Shown: positions 26,873 through 34,462 of the stretch, piece after piece | Position numbering within the stretch: position 1 is the stretch's first letter | Layout: every line of letters starts with the position of its first letter | Source: Streptomyces sp. QL37 | Lineage (GTDB): Bacteria; Actinomycetota; Actinomycetes; Streptomycetales; Streptomycetaceae | DNA: 64,000 nt | Assembly: GCF_002941025.1 (NCBI RefSeq) | Contig: NZ_PTJS01000001.1 | Span: 4,092,001 to 4,156,000 of the forward strand | Reading direction: 5' to 3' | Program-made: the position numbers and the translations under genes | The notes under the pieces: model-generated | What the model saw: the letters and a program-made list of their open reading frames with translations, nothing else | Databases searched by the model: none | What the model was told of the DNA's origin: nothing

Positions 26873-28318
26873 ATGAGCCCAGTAGTCATCGCCGTCATCG
26901 GCATCGTCGTACTTCTCGTACTCCTGGCCCTCGCCGTGATCACCAGATACAAGGTCGCCGGCCCCAGCCAGGCCTTCATCATCACGGGGCGCCGCGGCAA
27001 GAAGTCCACCGACCCGGTGACCGGCCGCACCAGCATCGACAACAGCGGTCAGAAGGTCGTCGTCGGCGGCGGTGTCTTCGTCGTGCCGTTCGTCCAGCAG
27101 AAGTTCACCCTGGACCTCTCCAGCCGCCACATCCCCGTCGCCGTACGCGGCGCCGTCACCCTGCGCGGTGTGAAGTCCAACCTCGAAGGCGTCGCGATCG
27201 TCAAGGTCGGCGGGAGCGAGGACGCGATCCGCGCCGCGGCCCAGCGCTTCCTCCAGCAGCAGAACGGCATCGTCGGCTTCACCCAGGAAGTGCTCTCCGG
27301 GGCCCTCCGCGCCATCGTCGGCCGCATGTCGGTCGAGGACATCATCCGTGACCGCGCCGCGTTCGCCGGGCAGGTCGCCGAGGAGGCCGAGGCCAGCCTC
27401 TCCGGCCAGGGCCTCATCCTGGACGCCTTCCAGATCCAGGACATCACCACCGAGGGCTCCTACCTGGAGGACCTCGGCCGTCCCGAGGCCGCCCGCGCCA
27501 AGCAGGAGGCGGACATCGCCGAGGCCATCGCCCGGCGCGCCTCCGAGCAGGCCCGGCTGAAGGCGGCGGAGGAGATCGCCATCGCCGAGCGGACGTTCTA
27601 CCTCAAGCAGGCCGAGATCAAGGCCGAGACCGAAGCCGCCGCCGCCAAGGCCAACGCGGCCGGCCCGCTCGCCGAGGCAGCCCGCCAGCAGGAGGTCCTC
27701 GCCGAGCAGGAGAAGGTGGCCCAGCGCCAGGCCGCACTGACCGACCGCGAGCTCGACACCAAGGTCCGCAAGCCCGCCGACGCCGCCCGCTACCAGGCGG
27801 AGCAGGAGGCGGAGGCCCGCCGCATCGCCCAGGTCAAGGAGGCCGAGGCGGACGCGGAGCGCTCCCGCCTCACCGGTCAGGGTGAGAAGCTCCACCGCTC
27901 CGCGCTCGCCGACGCCGTACGCATCGAGGGTGAGTCCGAGGCGGCCGCCATCGCCGCGAAGGGCGCCGCCGAGGCCGAGGCCATGCAGAAGAAGGCCGAC
28001 GCCTTCGCGCAGTACGGCGACGCGGCCGTCCTCCAGATGCTGGTCGAGGTGCTGCCCCAGGTCGTCGCCAAGGCGTCGGAGCCGCTGAGCGCCATCGACA
28101 AGATGACGGTCATCTCGACCGACGGCGCGAGCCAGCTGTCCCGCACCGTGACCGACAACGTCGCCCAGGGCCTGGAGCTCCTCAGCTCCACCACCGGTGT
28201 CGACCTGGGGGCGCTGCTCCGGAACCTTCAGGGCAAGGCCGGCGGCACGGAGTCCGTCGCAGCGGTCCCCGCGCCCTCGGCCGCCGCCGACGGCGAGAAG
28301 ATCGAGATCAAGGACTGA
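26873..28318 (+). CDS. flotillin/SPFH-domain protein
   Basis: This 481-residue protein has an N-terminal membrane segment (VVIAVIGIVVLLVLLALAVI), then an SPFH domain (about residues 20-190), then a long Ala/Glu-rich coiled coil (about 200-400). The end has YGDAAVLQMLVEVLPQVV, the oligomerisation region typical of flotillins. It probably scaffolds membrane microdomains on the cytoplasmic face. It forms a pair with the NfeD-like gene upstream. A strong terminator follows the stop. It is shorter than the second flotillin at 34463 and clearly a separate type (FloA/flotillin-1-like rather than YqiK-like). Confidence 0.93.
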   Translation: MSPVVIAVIGIVVLLVLLALAVITRYKVAGPSQAFIITGRRGKKSTDPVTGRTSIDNSGQKVVVGGGVFVVPFVQQKFTLDLSSRHIPVAVRGAVTLRGVKSNLEGVAIVKVGGSEDAIRAAAQRFLQQQNGIVGFTQEVLSGALRAIVGRMSVEDIIRDRAAFAGQVAEEAEASLSGQGLILDAFQIQDITTEGSYLEDLGRPEAARAKQEADIAEAIARRASEQARLKAAEEIAIAERTFYLKQAEIKAETEAAAAKANAAGPLAEAARQQEVLAEQEKVAQRQAALTDRELDTKVRKPADAARYQAEQEAEARRIAQVKEAEADAERSRLTGQGEKLHRSALADAVRIEGESEAAAIAAKGAAEAEAMQKKADAFAQYGDAAVLQMLVEVLPQVVAKASEPLSAIDKMTVISTDGASQLSRTVTDNVAQGLELLSSTTGVDLGALLRNLQGKAGGTESVAAVPAPSAAADGEKIEIKD

Positions 28319-28335
28319 CACCCCGCTGTCGTCCT

Positions 28336-28374
28336 CCGGGCCCGGCGGCGACCCTCGGTCGCCGCCGGGCCCGG
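28336..28374 (+). terminator. flotillin operon terminator
   Basis: CCGGGCCCGGCGGCGACC (28336-28353) pairs perfectly over 18 bp with 28357-28374 around a 3-nt loop, starting 17 bp after the flotillin stop. Confidence 0.8.
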
Positions 28375-28568
28375 GTCGTTCGGGCGGACGACAGGGTGCC
28401 GGCCGGCTCCAGCTCTCCCGGGCCTCGGGCGCGGCCCCGCCGACCCAGGACCGGAGCCCGCGCTTCCGCCGCCCCCACGGCCGGAACCTTGCCCCGGTTA
28501 GGGTAATGGGCAGATAAAAAGCTGATCAAAAGCGCGCCGTGCCGCCGCGCGCTCCTCGGGAGGAAGTC

Positions 28569-29039
28569 ATGGGAACGCACCGCACATCGCTGCCAGGAGT
28601 CGGCGTCCAGTACGACTACACCACCGAGTCGGGGCAGCACATCTCCGTGGTCGTCCATCACGACGGGCGGAGGTTCCTGGGGTTCTACGAGAAGGACGAC
28701 CCAGATTCATGCGTGCTCTCCGTACCCCTGACGACCACCGAGGCCACCGGGCTCGCGCACCTCATCGACGCGGCCCCGATCGACGCCGTACGGACCGATG
28801 GGATCGACCTGGTCACCGAGCACATCCCGCTCGGGACCCGCTCCCCGTACGGCGGGCGGCTGCTCGGGGACACCCGGGCGCGGACGCGGACGGGCGCCTC
28901 GATCGTGGCCGTGCTGCGTACGCACAGCGCGCATCCGTCGCCCGGGCCGGACTTCCGGCTGGCCATCGGGGACACGCTCGTCGTTGTAGGAACGCGTGAG
29001 GGCGTCGACACGCTCTCCGAGATCATTGCGGAGGGCTGA
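28569..29039 (+). CDS. RCK_C regulatory subunit of K+/H+ antiporter (KhtT-like)
   Basis: This 156-residue cytoplasmic protein has a short N-terminal beta domain and a C-terminal RCK_C/TrkA-C domain (GASIVAVLRTHSAH, DFRLAIGDTLVVVGTREG). KhtT subunits gate the K+/H+ antiporter KhtU and bind the second messenger c-di-AMP in Bacillus. GGGAGGAAG stands just before ATG 28569. The antiporter gene starts 2 bp after the stop. It therefore most likely regulates K+ or pH homeostasis. Confidence 0.9.
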   Translation: MGTHRTSLPGVGVQYDYTTESGQHISVVVHHDGRRFLGFYEKDDPDSCVLSVPLTTTEATGLAHLIDAAPIDAVRTDGIDLVTEHIPLGTRSPYGGRLLGDTRARTRTGASIVAVLRTHSAHPSPGPDFRLAIGDTLVVVGTREGVDTLSEIIAEG

Positions 29040-29041
29040 CC

Positions 29042-30289
29042 GTGCACGACACGACCGCACTGCTGGTGGAGCTGGGCTCCGTCATTCTGGGGCTCGGCAT
29101 CATCGGAAGATTCGCCGGGCGGATAGGCCTCTCGCCGATCCCGCTCTACCTGCTGGCCGGGCTCGCGTTCGGCGAGGGCGGTCTGCTGCCGCTCGGCGCC
29201 AGCGAGGAGTTCACCGCCATCGGGGCGGAGATCGGCGTCATCCTGCTGCTGCTCCTGCTCGGTCTCGAGTACAGCGCCTCGGAGCTCGTCACCAGCCTCA
29301 AGACGCAGTATCCGTCCGGGGTCGTCGACTTCGTGCTCAACGCGACGCCCGGTGCGGCAGCCGGTCTGATGCTCGGGTGGGGCCCCGTGGGGGCCGTCGC
29401 GCTGGCCGGGGTCACCTGGATCTCGTCGTCCGGCGTGATCGCCAAGGTGATGACCGACATGGGCCGGCTCGGTAACCGCGAGACGCCCGTCATCCTCGGT
29501 GTCCTCGTCATCGAGGACCTCGCCATGGCCGTCTACCTGCCGCTGCTCACCGCCATGCTGGCCGGCGTGGGTCTGGCCGGCGGCAGCATCGCGCTGCTGA
29601 TCGCGCTCGGCACCGTCGGGTTCGTCCTGTATCTCGCGCTGCGCCACGGCCGTCTCATCAGCCGCGCGGTCTCCTCCGACAACCCGGAGATGCTGCTGCT
29701 CGTCGTCCTCGGGCTCACCGTCCTGGTGGCCGGTGTCGCCCAGCAGCTCCAGGTGTCCGCGGCCGTCGGCGCCTTCCTCGTGGGTATCGCCCTGTCCGGC
29801 GAGGTCGCCGAGGGTGCGCGCAAGCTGCTGACGCCGCTGCGGGATCTGTTCGCCGCCGTCTTCTTCGTGTTCTTCGGGCTGTCCACCGACCCGGCGGAGA
29901 TCCCGCCCGTGCTGCTTCCGGCGGCGCTGCTGGCGGTCGTCACGGTCTTCACGAAGATCGGCACCGGCTGGTACGCGTCCCGGCGGGCCGGCATCGGGCC
30001 GCGGGGCCGTTGGCGCGCGGGCGGCACGCTCGTCGCGCGCGGGGAGTTCTCGATCGTCATCGCCGGTCTGGCCGTGGCCACGGAGCCGCGGATCGGGCCC
30101 ATCGCGACCGCGTACGTGCTGATCCTGGTGATCCTCGGGCCGCTCACCGCCCGGTGGACGGAGCCGGTCGCCTCGAAGCTCCAGGCCGCGCTGGCCGGGA
30201 AGCGGAAGAAGCCTGCCATGGCGTCCGAGCAGCCGATGCCGTCGCACGACGACCTCACGCCGGAGCACGCCGGGCGCGACTCCGACTGA
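29042..30289 (+). CDS. cation:proton antiporter, CPA2/KhtU-like
   Basis: This 415-residue integral membrane protein has about 12 helices of the CPA2 type (Na+/H+ exchanger fold). It has SPIPLYLLAGLAFGEGG near the N-terminus, LLLLLGLEYSASEL, VIEDLAMAVYLPLL with the conserved acidic residues, and FFVFFGLSTDP. The C-terminus is short and lacks its own TrkA-N domain, so regulation would come from the separate RCK_C subunit. It starts at GTG 29042. Likely job: K+(Na+)/H+ exchange at the plasma membrane. Confidence 0.92.
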   Translation: MHDTTALLVELGSVILGLGIIGRFAGRIGLSPIPLYLLAGLAFGEGGLLPLGASEEFTAIGAEIGVILLLLLLGLEYSASELVTSLKTQYPSGVVDFVLNATPGAAAGLMLGWGPVGAVALAGVTWISSSGVIAKVMTDMGRLGNRETPVILGVLVIEDLAMAVYLPLLTAMLAGVGLAGGSIALLIALGTVGFVLYLALRHGRLISRAVSSDNPEMLLLVVLGLTVLVAGVAQQLQVSAAVGAFLVGIALSGEVAEGARKLLTPLRDLFAAVFFVFFGLSTDPAEIPPVLLPAALLAVVTVFTKIGTGWYASRRAGIGPRGRWRAGGTLVARGEFSIVIAGLAVATEPRIGPIATAYVLILVILGPLTARWTEPVASKLQAALAGKRKKPAMASEQPMPSHDDLTPEHAGRDSD

Positions 30290-30308
30290 CGGATCCGCGG
30301 GGCGGCGG

Positions 30309-31253
30309 TCAGAGCGGCGTGGCCGCGTGGAGGATGCCGACGAGCGTCACCGTCGCGTTGAGCGACGACAGCGCCGAGGCCGCCGTCCCCGCCGTGGCGG
30401 TCACCGCCGCGAGGGCCAGGTGCGCGGAGGCCGGGGGCCAGAGCCCGGCCGGGGGTTCGGGGTCGAGCAGCGCCGCCACCCTTCGCGGCACGGGGCCCGC
30501 CGCCGCGAAGGCGGGGAGCACGGCGGGCCCCGCCGGGCGGTGCGAGAACAGCGCCGCCTTGCCGACCGCCGTGGCCACGGCCCGTCGGCTGCCGACCGCG
30601 TACGCCGCGTCCTCGTCCGCCCAGCGTTCGGTGCTGTACGCCACCGCCGTACGCAGGGGCAGCAGGAACGGGTTGGCGCGGGCCGCCAGTTGTGTCACCA
30701 GCAGATAGCGGTGGTGGCGGCCGGTCAGGTGCGCGCGTTCGTGGGCGACGAGCGCGCCGCGTTCACGGGCGTCCAGTCGGTCCATCATCGCGGTGGAGAC
30801 GACGACCCGACCGCCCCCTCCCGGCAGGGCGTACGCGTACGGGTCGGGGGACGGGACCACCACGAGCTCCCCCGCTGCGCCGTGGACGTCGGGTGCCGGC
30901 AGGGCGCGGGCGGCGCGGATCCGGGTCCGGGCGTGGCGCGACAGGGTGCCGCCCCAGGCCACCAGCACCGCGCCCAGGACACCGATGGCGATCAGGCCCG
31001 TCTTCTCCTCGTACGGCAGCGCGGCGCGCACCTCCGGGTCCGACCAGCCGTCGGGCAGCGGGTTGCCGGGGAGCTGGGCCGTGCCCACCACCATGAGCAG
31101 GGCCAGGCACAGCGTGCTGCACAGGGCCAGCGTCGAACCCACGGCGGCCAGCAGCCGGGTGGCGCTCCTGGGGTGCAGGTGCTGTTCGGCGAGACGCGCC
31201 ATGGGCAGGGCGGTCAGCGGCAGGACGAGTGGCAGGTAGACGAAGACGCCCAT
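30309..31253 (-). CDS. M56-family (BlaR1/MecR1-like) membrane metallopeptidase
   Basis: This 314-residue membrane protein has several helices and a cytoplasmic zinc metalloprotease core with ALVAHERAHLTGRHHRYLLV (HExxH-type, HERAH). It has no penicillin-binding sensor domain. It therefore resembles the short actinobacterial M56 proteins paired with BlaI-type repressors. In BlaR1 the protease is activated by a signal and leads to cleavage of BlaI. The upstream BlaI-type gene ends 8 bp before this start, so both form an operon. The signal is unknown and need not be a beta-lactam. Confidence 0.9.
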   Translation of the reverse strand: MGVFVYLPLVLPLTALPMARLAEQHLHPRSATRLLAAVGSTLALCSTLCLALLMVVGTAQLPGNPLPDGWSDPEVRAALPYEEKTGLIAIGVLGAVLVAWGGTLSRHARTRIRAARALPAPDVHGAAGELVVVPSPDPYAYALPGGGGRVVVSTAMMDRLDARERGALVAHERAHLTGRHHRYLLVTQLAARANPFLLPLRTAVAYSTERWADEDAAYAVGSRRAVATAVGKAALFSHRPAGPAVLPAFAAAGPVPRRVAALLDPEPPAGLWPPASAHLALAAVTATAGTAASALSSLNATVTLVGILHAATPL

Positions 31254-31261
31254 CGTGGTGG

Positions 31262-31702
31262 CTATCGGCCTTCCGGACCGTCGGAGTCGTCGGGGTCGTC
31301 GGCCGCGCGGGCGAGCAGCGCGCGGAGTCTCGCCTCGTCACCGGGGGACAGCGCGGAGACGAACCGGGCGAGGACGGCCTCCCTGTCGCGTTCGCCGTCC
31401 AGGACGCGGCGCATGCGGAGGGCGGCGAGGCCGGCCTCGTCGGAGGCCGGGGTCCAGACGTAGGAACGGCCCTGGCGGGTGCGGGTCACGGCCTTCTTCG
31501 CGTAGAGGCGGGAGAGGATCGTGATGACCGTGGTGTAGGCGAGGTCGCCGTCGAGGTGCTCCTGCACCCACCCGGCCGTCGCGGGCCCGCCCGCCGAGCG
31601 CAGGACGGTCAGGACCTGGGACTCCAGCTGCCCCTGGCCGCGCCTGGGCAGCCGTGGGCCGTCCCGGGTGGAGCCGTCGTCCGTGCCTGTGGGCCTCTTC
31701 AT
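31262..31702 (-). CDS. BlaI/MecI/CopY-family repressor
   Basis: This 146-residue winged-helix protein reads GQLESQVLTVLRSAGGPATA, VQEHLDGDLAYTTVITILSR, LYAKKAVTRTRQGRSYVWTP and a C-terminal helical dimer region. It is the classic BlaI/CopY fold. ATG 31702 was chosen; ATG 31711 is possible. It is operonic with the M56 protease and divergent from the TerB gene. A TCTACA-N4-TGTAGA palindrome at 31774-31789, 72 bp upstream, is a good operator candidate for it. Loss of repression by M56 activity would then turn on this operon and possibly TerB. Confidence 0.9.
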   Translation of the reverse strand: MKRPTGTDDGSTRDGPRLPRRGQGQLESQVLTVLRSAGGPATAGWVQEHLDGDLAYTTVITILSRLYAKKAVTRTRQGRSYVWTPASDEAGLAALRMRRVLDGERDREAVLARFVSALSPGDEARLRALLARAADDPDDSDGPEGR

Positions 31703-31773
31703 CCGCGGCATCCTACTGACCGGCCGGGAGGCGCCCGTCGGCCGCCGTGCCCCCGGAGGCCGTCCGCCGTACT

Positions 31774-31789
31774 TCTACACCGCTGTAGA
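31774..31789. promoter_or_regulatory. probable BlaI-type operator
   Basis: TCTACA (31774-31779) and TGTAGA (31784-31789) form a perfect palindrome around CCGC. The TACA/TGTA core is that of BlaI/MecI/CopY operators. It lies between the BlaI-like gene and the divergent TerB gene, so a bound repressor could control both. Confidence 0.6.
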
Positions 31790-31835
31790 GTTCGGTTCGT
31801 TCCGCACCACAGGCAACGCAACGTATGGAGACGTC

Positions 31836-32291
31836 ATGGCCCTTTGGGATCGGATCAAGGAATCCGCGTCGACGATGCAGACGCAGCTGGAGGCGAAGAA
31901 GAACGACCTGAAGAGCGGGGCGTTCCGGGACGCGAGCATGGCCATGTGCGCCCTGGTCTCCGCGGCCGACGGTTCCATCGACCCGTCCGAGCGGCAGCGC
32001 GTCGCCTCGCTGATCGCCACGAACGACGTGCTGCGGAACTTCCCGGCGGACGACCTTCAGCGCCGGTTCAACGACTACGTGGACAAGCTGACGGCGGACT
32101 TCGCCTTCGGCAAGGTCAGCGTGCTCCAGGAGATCGCCAAGGCGAGGAAGAAGCCCGCCGAGGCTCGTGCCGTCATCCAGATCGGCATCGTGATCGGCGG
32201 CGCCGACGGGGACTTCGACAAGTCGGAGCAGGCCGTCGTGCGCGAGGCGTGCTTCGCGCTGGACCTGCCGCCGCACGAGTTCGACCTGTAG
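31836..32291 (+). CDS. TerB-family tellurite-resistance protein
   Basis: This 151-residue all-helical protein of the TerB type has MCALVSAADGSIDPSERQRV and, after a helix pair, GIVIGGADGDFDKSEQAVV. The two Asp-rich motifs are the repeats that bind metal in TerB. GGAG is 7 bases before ATG 31836. TerB proteins take part in general stress and membrane-associated processes; a tellurite role is only historical. It is divergent from BlaI/M56 and lies between two flotillin modules. A VWA protein at 59554 resembles the TerF side of the ter family. Confidence 0.88.
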   Translation: MALWDRIKESASTMQTQLEAKKNDLKSGAFRDASMAMCALVSAADGSIDPSERQRVASLIATNDVLRNFPADDLQRRFNDYVDKLTADFAFGKVSVLQEIAKARKKPAEARAVIQIGIVIGGADGDFDKSEQAVVREACFALDLPPHEFDL

Positions 32292-32301
32292 GACCCCCGC
32301 C

Positions 32302-32333
32302 GCGTACGGCCCGGGGCCCTTCGGGCCGTACGC
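32302..32333. terminator. convergent bidirectional terminator
   Basis: GCGTACGGCCC (32302-32312) pairs with GGGCCGTACGC (32323-32333). It lies between the TerB and PucR stops and can serve both. Confidence 0.75.
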
Positions 32334-32353
32334 GCCACGGGCCGGCCGGGCCG

Positions 32354-33421
32354 TCAGAGCTCCTTCGCGGGCCAGTCCAGCAGCCGGGCGCCGATCACCG
32401 CGGTCTGCAGCGTGTAGCGGTGCATCGGGTCGGACGGGTCGGAGCCGGTCAGCTGGTGTATCCGCTCCAGCCGGTACGTCAGCGCGCGCACGCTCAGCGA
32501 CAGCCGGCGGGCCGTCTCGGCGGCGACACAGCCCGCGTCGAAATACACGGAGAGCGTGCGCAGCAGGGGCTCCGCGCCGCCCCGCGCCTCCTTGAGCGGG
32601 CCGAGCTCGCTCCGCACCAGATCGGCCATCGCCTGCCGGTCCCTGGTCAGCACCGGATAGACCAATAGGTCGGAGGCGTACAGCACGGGGTCGTCGAGTC
32701 CCATCCGCTGAGCCAGGTCGAGGGCGTCGAGCGCCTCGTCGTACGAGTGGACCACCCCGCCGGGGCCCCGGTGCGGGCGGCCGACCGCGACCTGGCCGCC
32801 GTCCGTCGCGGCGTGGGCCTGCTTCGCGAAGTACCGCAGGACGTCGGGCTGGCTGCCGGGGGCTATGCAGACGAGGCGGCCGTCCTTCGTGGTGAGCAGG
32901 ATCTTCCGGCCGCCGAAACGGGCGAGCAGGGCCGCCTCCACGCTCCGGGGCACCGCGTCGGACTCGGTGTAGGCCTCCGGGCCCGCAGCCACCGCGACGG
33001 CATGGGCCCGGGAGAGCCGCAGTCCGAACCGGGTGGCGCGCTCCGCGAGCCGCCCCAGGTCGCTGCGCCCGTACAGCAGGTCGTCGATGAACTCCCGCCG
33101 CGCCGCCTCCTCCCGCCGCACCGTGATGCGCTGCGCCCGCTCGAAGCCCTCCGCGAACGCGTCGACCGTCTGCTCCACGGCGCCCAGCACGGCGTCCGTG
33201 GCGCCCGCGCCACGCGTGGTGAGCGGCCAGACGGCGCGGGTCTCCGAGAGATGCAGCCGCACCAGGGCCCGCAGCTGATGCCCGGCCTCCGCGGCCTCAC
33301 GACCGAGCGTGCGCCGCGTCTCCAGCTCGTCCCGGGTGAGACGGCGGCCGGTGTCCGCGACCTCGGCCAGAATCCGGGCATAACCCTCCAGGAACCGTTC
33401 GGGGATCTCGGGCTCCGCCAC
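32354..33421 (-). CDS. PucR-family transcriptional regulator
   Basis: This 355-residue protein has a C-terminal PucR-type HTH (VAAETARRLSLSVRALTYRL) and a central GGDEF-like CdaR domain (AVAVAAGPEAYTESDAVPRS, GGQVAVGRPHRGPGGVVHSY). The N-terminus is helical. Such regulators respond to metabolites, often activating catabolic genes. The start GTG 33421 is preceded by GGAGGA; an upstream in-frame GTG exists. It is divergent from the YqiJ-like gene, which could be its target. Confidence 0.88.
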   Translation of the reverse strand: MAEPEIPERFLEGYARILAEVADTGRRLTRDELETRRTLGREAAEAGHQLRALVRLHLSETRAVWPLTTRGAGATDAVLGAVEQTVDAFAEGFERAQRITVRREEAARREFIDDLLYGRSDLGRLAERATRFGLRLSRAHAVAVAAGPEAYTESDAVPRSVEAALLARFGGRKILLTTKDGRLVCIAPGSQPDVLRYFAKQAHAATDGGQVAVGRPHRGPGGVVHSYDEALDALDLAQRMGLDDPVLYASDLLVYPVLTRDRQAMADLVRSELGPLKEARGGAEPLLRTLSVYFDAGCVAAETARRLSLSVRALTYRLERIHQLTGSDPSDPMHRYTLQTAVIGARLLDWPAKEL

Positions 33422-33570
33422 TTGCGCACTCCTCCACACATCGCCGGCATCGTCATCCCGTCAACGCACGGAGGCCGGTGCCGGTGCCCGGCAGGCCGGT
33501 CGTGCAAAGGCTGCCGGATTCCGGCAATGCGCCCCGACCCGCCCGACTGACACGATCTGTTCAGCAACAC

Positions 33571-33610
33571 ACGGGGGAATCACGGGGGTTACGGGGGAGC
33601 ACGGGGGAGG
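33571..33610. repeat. short tandem ACGGGGG repeats
   Basis: ACGGGGG occurs four times at 33571, 33582, 33591 and 33601, spaced 9-11 bp, in the 295-bp gap upstream of the YqiJ-like gene. The spacing is close to one helical turn, so it may be a regulator array or a slippage-prone tract. Confidence 0.6.
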
Positions 33611-33716
33611 AAACCGGTCGCTGCGAGACCGCTCGCGGTCTCGCGGCGCCGGTCCCCCCGTCCCACCCGACGCCGCCCGGCCCCTGGACCGCACGGCGTC
33701 GCAGGGGGTGGGCCGG

Positions 33717-34355
33717 ATGACCGAATTCCTTTCCGCAGCAGTCGCTTTCCCGGCTGTCGTCTTCGGCGGCGCCCTGGTGGTCGTCGTCTGCTTCTGGCTA
33801 CTGGTGCTGGTCGGAGCGACGGGACACGACTCCTTCGACACCGACCTCGACAGCGAAGCGGTCGGCTTCGGCGGGGTGCCCGTCTCCGTGTCGGTGTCGC
33901 TGTTCGTCGCCGTTTCCTGGTTCACCGGCCTCGTCGGTTCGGTCCTGGTCCTCCGCAGCGGAGCCACCGGCACCCTGCGGGCCTTGATGCACCTCGCCGT
34001 ACTGGCGGGGGCGCTCCTGATCGCCTGGGGGGTGGTCCGCATGCTCGTACGCCGCTTCCGCCGGTTCTTCCCCGCGGAACCTCCCCCGTCCCGGCAGGAT
34101 TTCGTGGGTCAGGTCTGCACGATCCGTACGGGATCCGTCAGCGCCGACTTCGGGCAGGCCGAGGTCGCCGCCGCCGACGGTTCGACCGCGATCGTGCAGG
34201 TGCGGCAGCCGCTCGGGCCGTCCGCGCCGGGCGATGTGTTCACCTCCGGCAGCACGGGCCTCCTCTACGCGTACGACGCCGACGGCGAGTTCTTCTGGGT
34301 CTCGCCGTACGACGCGTCGCTCGCCCCGCGCCCGCTGCCGCGCAAGGCCGGCTGA
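33717..34355 (+). CDS. YqiJ-like OB-fold membrane protein
   Basis: This 212-residue protein has two to three membrane helices (AAVAFPAVVFGGALVVVVCF, VSLFVAVSWFTGLVGSVLVL, LMHLAVLAGALLIAWGVVRM). A C-terminal OB-fold domain follows (VGQVCTIRTGSVSADFGQAE, PLGPSAPGDVFTSGSTGLLY). This is the layout of the YqiJ/NfeD-like partner of YqiK flotillins. ATG 33717 has GGGGGT seven bases upstream. The YqiK-like flotillin gene starts 107 bp downstream on the same strand. It is the second NfeD/flotillin pair in this window. Confidence 0.87.
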   Translation: MTEFLSAAVAFPAVVFGGALVVVVCFWLLVLVGATGHDSFDTDLDSEAVGFGGVPVSVSVSLFVAVSWFTGLVGSVLVLRSGATGTLRALMHLAVLAGALLIAWGVVRMLVRRFRRFFPAEPPPSRQDFVGQVCTIRTGSVSADFGQAEVAAADGSTAIVQVRQPLGPSAPGDVFTSGSTGLLYAYDADGEFFWVSPYDASLAPRPLPRKAG

Positions 34356-34462
34356 CCCGCCTCCCTTCCCTCCGGGCCACGGGCCCGTGGTTCCGCGCGC
34401 CCTCGTACGGGCGTCCGGACTCCCCTTCCTCTTCGTACGTCCCACCAGCCGCAAGGACCGAC

